Shown: piece after piece, positions 18,211 through 27,300 of the stretch
Layout of the letters: every line of letters begins with the position of its first letter
Position numbering within the stretch: the stretch's first letter is position 1
Notes under the pieces: model-generated
Databases searched by the model: none
What the model saw: the letters and a program-made list of their open reading frames with translations, nothing else
Told to the model about the DNA's origin: nothing
Made by a program: the position numbers and the translations under genes
Assembly (NCBI RefSeq): GCF_002813425.1
Contig: NZ_PHUL01000001.1
Coordinates: 2,177,001-2,241,000 of the forward strand
Direction: 5' to 3'
Source: Cellulophaga sp. RHA19
GTDB taxonomy: Bacteria; Bacteroidota; Bacteroidia; Flavobacteriales; Flavobacteriaceae
Length of the DNA stretch: 64,000 bases

Positions 18211-19935
18211 TTAATCTATTGTAACAGATAGTTTTCCTTTAGCGTTTACCTTATCTAAAAAGTGTTCTGCTGCATTTTCCTGAAAAACAGGAAAGTCCTG
18301 GTATGCTACAATTATATTTTTAGCATTACTAGTGTCTATTTTTGTTAATACATAAGGGTTACCAAATACATATAATATTATATTTTTATTAGCCATTAAA
18401 TTGGTTAATAATTCTAATTCATTATCAGATATACCAAAGTTATTTTTTGGTTTTATACTTGGCGGATATAAAGCTATAACCACATTTTCTTCAGTTTTTA
18501 CAGCTTCTTTTATTTTAGATATTGTAGTTTTACTTGTGTTGTGGCTAACAAATTTTAATTCTTCTTTTATCTTATTAAAAAATGGATTTTCTTTATTACT
18601 GGTTATTTCAATACCAATAAAACCATCAGACTTAAAATTAGCAATAGTATTGGGATTACCTTTAACAACAGTTAAACTTTCGGTTGCTAAAAAGGTATTT
18701 AAACTTTTAGCAGTATAGTAGTTTTTAGACGGGCTAACAACAGTGTTCATTGCTTTTTCCTTAAGTTGCCAAACTCGTTTAAAGCTTTCTTCAATTTGTT
18801 GCTTTGTAGCATTTTTTAAAATAGTGGCAACACCTTCTTTAGGGTTTTCAGCAAAACATAAAACATCATTTCCAGCATTAAAAGCAATCCATTCTAATTC
18901 TCCTTTAACAGGGTATAGTTTAGAAACACTTTTCATATTTAAGGCATCAGAAATAACAACATTATTAAAATTCATTTCACCTCTTAAAAGTCCTTTTATT
19001 GTTTTTTTTGATAGGGTAGTGGGCGTATTTTTTTCTTCGGTTAGTGCAGGTACAGCTAAATGACCTATCATAACACTTTCTACTCCATTATTTATAAGTT
19101 GCTGAAAAGGGTATAACTCATTTGCTAGCAAAGCTTCTTTGGACTTATTTATTACAGGTAATCCAATATGTGAGTCTGTAGCTGTATCTCCGTGACCAGG
19201 AAAATGTTTAAGACAACTAATTATTCCTTGACTTTGCATACCATTAACAAAAGCAATGGCATTTTTAGTTACTAGTTCTTTGTTTTCTCCAAAAGACCTA
19301 TAACCAATTACAGGATTATTTGGGTTGTTGTTTATATCTACAACCGGAGCCAAGTTCCAATGTATGCCTGCTTCTTTACAATCCTTAGCAATGTTTTTGC
19401 CAACCTCATATATAAGAGAATCTTTATTCTGCATTGCACCAAGTGTAATAGCGTAAGGATATTGCGGAGTATTATCTACACGCATTGCTAATCCCCATTC
19501 TGCATCAATAGCAATTAAGAGAGGATATTTTGCAGCTTTTTGATATCTTTTAATTAAAGATTTTAGCCTACTTAAACTAAGCGTATCGTTTTTATTTTGT
19601 CCGTCATAATTGGCAGCTGCGCTAGTTCTACTTTTAAAAAAGCAAAGCGCACCAATATTCTGGTTTTTTATAAGTTGCTCTAGTTTTACAATTTCTTCTT
19701 CAGTATCATTTATATAAGCAGCAGGCATAAAAAGTTGTCCAATTTTTTCTGCATTAGTAAGCTGTTCAGTAGCTTCGGTATATGTCTTAATTACTTGTAA
19801 ACTTTTTGGTTTTTCTTCTTTTGCAACAGTTACTTCTTTAGGTTTGTTATTGCAACTAGCAAGTAAAATTACTGCAAAAACAAAATAAATTTGAATAGTG
19901 TTAAAGTAAGCTCTTAATTTAGTGTAAGTATGCAT
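18211..19935 (-). CDS. NagZ-like beta-N-acetylhexosaminidase (GH3), predicted lipoprotein
   Basis: A 574-residue glycoside hydrolase family 3 protein. The NagZ signature is intact: CLKHFPGHGDTATDSHIGLP (catalytic His loop), IGYRSFGE, and VVISDALNMKSV with the nucleophile Asp. An N-terminal hydrophobic segment ends in the lipobox LLASC near residue 28, so it is probably lipid-anchored in the envelope, unlike the cytoplasmic E. coli NagZ. The C-terminal 170 residues form an extra domain seen in long NagZ forms. It should release GlcNAc from muropeptides and is paired with anmK. Confidence 0.93.
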   Translation of the reverse strand: MHTYTKLRAYFNTIQIYFVFAVILLASCNNKPKEVTVAKEEKPKSLQVIKTYTEATEQLTNAEKIGQLFMPAAYINDTEEEIVKLEQLIKNQNIGALCFFKSRTSAAANYDGQNKNDTLSLSRLKSLIKRYQKAAKYPLLIAIDAEWGLAMRVDNTPQYPYAITLGAMQNKDSLIYEVGKNIAKDCKEAGIHWNLAPVVDINNNPNNPVIGYRSFGENKELVTKNAIAFVNGMQSQGIISCLKHFPGHGDTATDSHIGLPVINKSKEALLANELYPFQQLINNGVESVMIGHLAVPALTEEKNTPTTLSKKTIKGLLRGEMNFNNVVISDALNMKSVSKLYPVKGELEWIAFNAGNDVLCFAENPKEGVATILKNATKQQIEESFKRVWQLKEKAMNTVVSPSKNYYTAKSLNTFLATESLTVVKGNPNTIANFKSDGFIGIEITSNKENPFFNKIKEELKFVSHNTSKTTISKIKEAVKTEENVVIALYPPSIKPKNNFGISDNELELLTNLMANKNIILYVFGNPYVLTKIDTSNAKNIIVAYQDFPVFQENAAEHFLDKVNAKGKLSVTID

Positions 19936-20067
19936 ATCTAATTAAATAAGTTGTTATGCTAAAATAGGTTTTTTATAGCTTGATATTAAATGGACTTCTT
20001 AAAAAAGAGATATAAACAAGATTAAAAAACTTAAATTTGATTAATTTTTGATAAAACACTTCTATAA

Positions 20068-20883
20068 ATGTTAGACTATACTAAAGTTACCGAAAGCTCA
20101 TCAAACTATACAGATCTAGAATTAATGGACACTAGTACCATATTAACTAGTATGAATAATGAAGATAAAAAAATTGCAGATGCCGTTGCATTGTGTATTC
20201 CAGAGATATCTAAATTGGTTGATGCTTTAGCAGAACGATTTAATAAAGGAGGAAGGTTGTTTTATATTGGAGCAGGTACTAGTGGAAGATTAGGTATTTT
20301 AGATGCTTCTGAAATTCCGCCAACTTTTGGATTGCCACACACTAAAGTTATTGGTATAATAGCTGGTGGAGACGTAGCAATTAGGTTGCCGGTTGAAAAT
20401 GCAGAAGACAATAAAGAACAAGCTTGGAAAGATTTAGAAGCTTATGATATTAACCAAAATGATACCGTTGTAGGTATTGCAGCATCTGGTACAACACCTT
20501 ATGTAATAGGAGGGGTAACAAAGGCTAAGGAAAACGGATTGCTAACAGCTTGTATTACTAATAATCCAGGTTCGCCATTAACAAAAGCAGTAGAAATTGC
20601 AATTGCAGCTTTAGTAGGCCCTGAGTTTGTAACAGGTAGTACACGTATGAAAAGTGGAACATCACAAAAATTAGTGCTTAATATGATTTCTACAGCGCTA
20701 ATGATAAAAATAGGTAGAGTTAAGGGAAATAAGATGGTTAATATGCAACTAAGTAATGATAAGTTGGTAGACCGTGGAGCACGTTATGTGGTAGAAGAAT
20801 TAAATATTCCTTATGCAGAAGCAGAGGCTTTGCTAATTAAACACGGCTCTGTTAAAAAAGCAGTAGAATCTTATACTAAATAA
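20068..20883 (+). CDS. murQ: N-acetylmuramic acid 6-phosphate etherase
   Basis: A 271-residue SIS-domain lyase that splits the lactyl ether of MurNAc-6P to give GlcNAc-6P and D-lactate. Motifs are FYIGAGTSGRLGILDASEIP (about residues 67-86), VVGIAASGTTPYVIGG and GPEFVTGSTRMKSGTSQKL. The C-terminal helical part reads NDKLVDRGARYVVEEL. It is divergent from the NagZ/AnmK pair and completes the recycling path anhMurNAc to MurNAc-6P to GlcNAc-6P. It is followed by a strong terminator at 20983-21026. Confidence 0.96.
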   Translation: MLDYTKVTESSSNYTDLELMDTSTILTSMNNEDKKIADAVALCIPEISKLVDALAERFNKGGRLFYIGAGTSGRLGILDASEIPPTFGLPHTKVIGIIAGGDVAIRLPVENAEDNKEQAWKDLEAYDINQNDTVVGIAASGTTPYVIGGVTKAKENGLLTACITNNPGSPLTKAVEIAIAALVGPEFVTGSTRMKSGTSQKLVLNMISTALMIKIGRVKGNKMVNMQLSNDKLVDRGARYVVEELNIPYAEAEALLIKHGSVKKAVESYTK

Positions 20884-20982
20884 TTTTTTTAAAAAGAATT
20901 AAAAAAGGGTTTGTAACGTCTATTGTTTAAAATAGGTGTATTTATTTTATACGTAATAAAATTAATTTAAACATAAAGTTTT

Positions 20983-21026
20983 AAACGCAGTAATTCATAT
21001 ATTTTTAATGAGTTACTGCGTTTTTT
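20983..21026 (+). terminator. Rho-independent terminator after murQ
   Basis: A 16-bp stem (20983-20998 with 21008-21023, one mismatch) with a 9-nt loop is followed by a run of T residues. It lies 100 bp after the murQ stop and isolates the giant gene downstream. Confidence 0.9.
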
Positions 21027-21339
21027 ATTGCACATAAGTTACACTTGTAACTTAAAATTAGGTGTGACGTTCATCGAATTTTAAGTGATAGTGTTAAAAA
21101 TAGTTGTTATTTTTGTAGTAAATTACTTACCTTGTAAGGTTGTGAAATACGGCGTTAACTGTTGTATAATGTGCTTTTATAGATTAAATACATAAGAGCA
21201 GACACTATTTTACATTTTTTGGCGTTTATATAGACCTAAGAGTTTTAATAATTTAAAAATAAAGTTTTTATAAAATTACTCTAAGAGTTTATTGCAATTC
21301 CCCAAGTTGCCATACTCTTTACAAAAATTGACTTAACCT
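21027..21339 (+). promoter_or_regulatory. Long promoter/leader region of the giant SprB-repeat gene
   Basis: A 313-bp non-coding stretch. A 7-bp hairpin with a 4-nt loop (21036-21042 with 21047-21053) shares bases with a 10-bp inverted repeat (21050-21059 with 21077-21086), so the two cannot form together. A consensus -7 element, TATTTTTG, lies at 21108-21115 and predicts an untranslated leader of about 220 nt. A 10-bp direct repeat, CTAAGAGTTT, occurs at 21236-21245 and 21281-21290. No ORF or known riboswitch is visible. Confidence 0.45.
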
Positions 21340-24300
21340 ATGCAACCAAGTAAAAGAAAACTTGCGTTATGTGCTATGCTATTAGTTTTTGGCTTTATAG
21401 TATGTACTAGCGCTATTGCTAACCCTAAAGTTTACGACTTTATAACAGACGTAATAACTTTTGATGATGCTTTATTTAAAGCACTAACATTGGAGGAGAA
21501 AAAAGAAACTCCTGCCAAAGAAAAAACAAACTTTTCCAAGTTTACTACTAAAACAGAGGCAAAAGCCAATACGCTGGCAGCACCTGTAATGTTTGCAACT
21601 ATTATTAATGGAGCAAATGAAGAGAGTACTTGTCCTGATGATGGTAGTACACTTGCAAAATTCTTTTTATGTGGTACTGGGGATGATAGAACTGTGTCAT
21701 TAAGTTCGTCAGGGGGATCATATGTATGGCAAAAATTAGGTTCAGGTTGTTCTTTTGTAGGAGCAGATGATTGCCCTACTTACAACAGTGCTTGTAGTGG
21801 AGATTGGGTTACAGTAGGTAATGACCCAACTTATTTATTAGATGCTAGTGATGCAGGGGTAGAAGGGGAGTATAGAGTACGTATAGGCTCTGGAGTTTAC
21901 TATCATTTTAGAGTAACATCTAACCCATTAGATCCTCAAATAACATCAAAAAATATTATTTGTGGTAACTCAGGTAATATAGAAGTTACTAATGTACCTG
22001 CTGGGTATGAGTATAGTTTAAATTCTTCAACAGGACCTTTTCAAGATAGTCCTTCTTTTGATATTACAGCACCTGGAGATTACCAAGTGTTTGCACAGTT
22101 AAAAGATGCGCCAGCAACATCTTGTATTTTTCCATCAGAAGTAATTACTATTACAGAGGAAACAATGACAGTAGATGTAACCAAAACAGATATTGTTTGT
22201 AGTGGTGAAAAAGGGAACGTAGGAGTATCTGTTTCTGGAGCAACAGGTTTTTATAGCTATAGACTTTTAAAAGGTGGAGTAACATTAGATACCTTTGGTC
22301 CTAGTGCTAATACAAATCATACTTTTAATAATTTAGGTCCTGGTACATACTCTGTACAAGTAGAAACTAATGATTGTGATGTAACCGTAACAGAAATTGC
22401 AGGTGACCCAATAACAATAGGTAATGGTTTAGATCCTATAGAAGCTACAGCTTTTGCAACAGATAGTTTTGGTTGTGGAGCAACAAGTGTAGATGTAACT
22501 TTAGATGTATCTGGAGGAACGTCTCCTTTTCGTTATAGTTTAGATGCAGGTACAACTTATAGCTCTACTTTTGCTAGTTCGGTTGTATTTACAGTAAGTT
22601 CTGCTGGTACTTATAATATATTGGTAGAAGATGTAAATGGTTGTACAAAAGAAGCAGCCGTAGAAGTACAAAATATACCACCACCAGTATTTAATGTAAC
22701 GGCAGATGATGCTAATTGTGGTGGAGCCAATAATGGTAGGTTAACGGTGAACGTTACAAATAGTAATGGTTATGCATTAGAGTATAGTAATGATAATGGT
22801 GTAACTTTTCAAAATAGTAATGTGTTTTCTAGTTTAGCACCAGGTTCTTATGATGTTGTTGTTAGGTACGAGCAAGATACTTTTGTGTGTACAACAGCAC
22901 CTGTAACACAAACAATAGGCACGCCTTCATCTATAATTTCATCTACATCAACAACAGCAGAACCAAGTTGTGGAAATGAAAACGGAGGAGAAATTACGTT
23001 TGCACCAGCAACAGGTGGTACAGGACCTTATGAGTATAGTATTGGATCTGGCTTTGTATTGGGTAACACTGTTTTTCCAGGGTTATCACAAGGAAGTACA
23101 TATACGCCACAAGTTAGAGATAGTAATGGTTGTGTAGAAACATTGCCAGATGTAACTTTTGCGGCATTAAATAAACCAACAGATATAGATTTTACTGTTT
23201 CTAGTATAGACTGTGCTACAGGTACAGCAACTGTAACTTTAGCTGTTACAGACGGAGGAACAATAACAGATTATGAGATTATAGCTCCAAGTCCAGTATC
23301 AAACGGTACAAACAATATATTTACAGGTTTAGGTATAGGTAGTTATACATTTAGAGTAACAGATGCAGGTGGCTGTTCTTACACAGAAAGTTTTGCTATT
23401 ACAGATATCAGTTCTATTAAAGTTACTGCGCAATTACAAGATAATGTTACTTGTGTGGGAGATTCTGATGGGCGTGGACGTTTTGTTGTAGACGGTTTTT
23501 CATCTTCATACTCATATCAAATTGATGCTAATCCAGTTGTTTCTGGAGAGACAGATAATCTAATAAATGTATCTAGTTTAGCAGCTGGTAGCTACACAAT
23601 TACTGTAACAGATGATGAGACCAGTTGTGTAGAAACTGCAACTTTAACAATAAATGAACCTACAGCAGCTTTGGCAATGGCTCCTACGCTAACTCCAATG
23701 AGTTGTGATAATAATAACAGAGGATCTATTAGAGCAAATGCATCTGGTGGATGGGGAGGTTATTCATATACATTAGAAAGACCCGGAACATTGTCAGATA
23801 TAGGTCCAAGAAGTAACCCTAATTTTACAGGGTTAAGTTACCCTGGTGCCTATGTTTTAACTGTTGAAGATAGTGAAGGGTGTTCTACATCATTCAATTT
23901 TACGTTAACACCATTAAGTTCACCGTCATTAGTGATAGATACTAGTGCATCAGATTTTTGTTTTGATAGTACAGATGCTGCAACTATAAATGTAACAGCT
24001 TCAGGAGGAGACGGAAATTATGAATATCGTGTAAATGGAGGAGCTTGGTTTGCAGGTTCAGCTACCGAAAATATTCCTGCACCAGGTCCTGGTAGTTACC
24101 AAATACAAGTTCGTGATGGTAATGGCTGTACAGATACAGTAGGTAGAAACATTAGACCACAAACAACAACAACAGTTGCAATACAAAAAGAATTAACCTG
24201 TAGTTTAGTTCCGGGAGACGGAGATGCAGAAATAAGAGTAAATGTTTCTAACGGTAATACGCCTTACCAAACTTATGAAGTAAGTTATAATGGAGGAACT

Positions 24301-27300
24301 TACTCTGCAACAGTACCTTTTACAGGAGCTTCATTTGTGTATACTACTGCTTTAGAAGGAACATATCAATTTAGAATAACAGATAATGAGGCTTGTACAG
24401 TAGAAACAAATGTAATAACATTAAATCCTACAGAGCCAATTGCTGCTACTGCCAATGTTACTGATCCTACTTGTGGAGATGATAGTACAGGTAGTGTAGA
24501 ATTAATAGCAGATACCACAGTTGGTGTACCTCCTTATCAATATAGTGCAGATAACACAACTTTTACAAATCAGCCTGTATTTAGTAATTTATCTCCAGGT
24601 AATTATACATATTATGTAAGAGATAGTAGAGGCTGTAATATAGCAGTTCCTTTTACAGTAGGTCCTGCAGCACCGGCAGTAGATGCAACAGTAGATTTTA
24701 CACCTCCAACTTGTGGTGTAGCTCCAGCAGACGGAGAAATAAATGTTACAGCCGTATCTAATGGTACAGCGCCATTTACATACACATTATTAGACACAGC
24801 GGGTAATGTTTTAGCAACTGTTGGTCCTACAGCGGCAACAACAGCTAATTTCCCTGGTTTAGCAGAGGGAGATTATGTTGTAGAAACTACAGATGCTAGT
24901 ACTTGTGAAGACAGAGACGTAATTAATTTAAGACAAAATAGTTTAACAATAACTCCAGTACCAACACTAGGGCCAGATTGCTCTACAGCTTTTACTTTTT
25001 TAGTAGATATTGCAGGTGGAACAGCGCCGTATTTAATAGGTTTGGTTGGTGAAACATTAGTGTCTCCAAATGTAGATGCAGATACGCACGATTTTACAGG
25101 GCAAGTTGAGTATGGAATAACATATTTTGTTGAGGTTGTAGATGATAATGGTTGTAGATATATACAACAGATAGATCCTTTACCAACACTAGACCCATTA
25201 ACTGTAGACGCTTCATCTTCAGCAGCATCTTGTTCTGTGCCAGACGATGCAGATATAGATTATGTAATAGATGGTTTACCAAACGGATCTGATATTATCA
25301 TTAGTTTAACAAATACAGATACAGGAGCAGTTATTAGTGGTCCTATAACAGAAACTAATGTTACATTTCCACATTCTGGAACTTTTACAGGCTTGCCTAT
25401 AGGTAATTATCAAGTAATAGTAACAGAAGACACAGGTACAGCTAATTACTGTAATGCAAGTGCTTTGGTTTCTATAACAAATGATAATCCAACACCAGTT
25501 GTGGAGCGTAATACAAATGCAAACTGTTTAAATCCAAACGGACAGTTAGTGTTGCGTGGAGTTGGTGGGTCGCCAGTATATACTTTTGGAGTAGTGCCAA
25601 CAGGAGATCCAGCACCAGCCTTAACAACAAATAATGTATACGATTTACCACCAGGAACATATGATGTTTATATACAAGATAGTAAAGGATGTACTTCTTT
25701 ATTAACAGGTGTTGTAGTAGATATGGATCCAGCCTTGGCAGATCCAACAGTAGATGTAACTAACCAATGTGTTGCCGTAGCAAATTATACTATAGATGTT
25801 ACTTCGCCTTTAACAACACCAGGTGGTCCAGAAACTACTTTTCAATATGATATTGGTAATGGTTTTCAAGATAGTCCTAACTTTACAGTGCCAAATGCAG
25901 GTTCATACACAGTAACTGTGCGTGATGGTAATGGTTGTACAAGTAGTACGATTGTAGAAGTTTTCGATTTCTTTTCAATCTCAGCAAGTGCTTCATCACA
26001 ACCATCATGTAATAATGCAGATGGTATTGTAACAGTAGAAACCACTGGCGGTAGTGGTAGATTTAGGTATGAGTTAAATGACGGTACAACTACAGTAACT
26101 CACGAGCCTACAGATACAGATCCAGAAGTTTTTACAGGTTTAGCACCAGGTAGTTATAGTATTACTGTTACAGATTTGGACTCTAATACAGCTCCATTAT
26201 GTTCTGATATTACTACGGTAGAAATTATTACAGTTAATACACCAATCATAAGTAATACTGTTGTAGAAAATGTGTCTTGTAATGGCGCAGATGATGGTAG
26301 TATAACAGTAGAGTTAGATCCTGCTTCTGCTACAGATGCACCATTTACATATAATATTTATGTAGGGGCAAGTACAACACCATTACAATCTATAGAAGAT
26401 CCAACTTTTGAAAATTTAGCACCAGGTACTTATCAAGTTGAGGTAGTTTCGGATAGAGGTTGTGCAGTGAGGTCTTTAGATATTGTTGTAGATGAACCAA
26501 CTGTTTTACAAGTAGCTGTAGATGCACCAGATTTTACTTGTAATCCTTCAGCAAATTCATTTAGTACAACAACCATTACTATTTATACAGATGATAATGG
26601 AGATGGTACAGGAACACCAACAGGTAATGGCTCATATAGCTATAGCTTAAATGATGGTACTCCTTTTTATGACGGTACTAATTTTCAGTCTTCAAACACT
26701 TTTGAAATTATTGATAGAGGTGTAGACCAAACTATTGATGTTATTGTAAGAGATGATAAAGGTTGTGAGACTATAGAAACTATTACAATATTAACGCCTA
26801 CAGACCTAACATTTAATTTTAATTTGTTAAGTGGTATTACTTGTGATGCTACAGGTGCAGGTTCTGCTCCAGGACAGTTAGAAATAATAATAGATCAGGG
26901 TCCTGGTAATTATGAGGTGCAAGTTTTGCCCCTTGGTTCTCAACCAGCGCAATTATCTGGTGGTACAGATCGTGTAGTTTGGGATGTAACAGTTCCTGGA
27001 GATTATATTTTTGCGGTAAGGGATATAGATAGTGGTACGTGTTTATTTGTTACACCAACAACAACAGTTCCGGACTTTAATATTATAGATGCCGTAATAA
27101 GTGAAGTTAAACCAGTTTCTTGTTTTGGTGCTAGTGACGGTGAAATAGGTATAGTAGTTAACAACTACTCTGGCGCTTATAATTACGAAGTGTTTTTAGT
27201 AGATAATACAGGAGCAGAAGTAACTACAGGTGTTACAGGTTCTTTTGATACTACAGCACCAATAACAACACCAGAAATTATAACAGGTTTACCTGCGGGT

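Noticed and set aside
24612..25747. Several 60-90 residue minus-strand frames inside the giant adhesin gene
   Set aside because: Low-complexity Leu/Thr/Ser-rich translations arising from the coding bias of the repeat gene; no promoter or homology seen.
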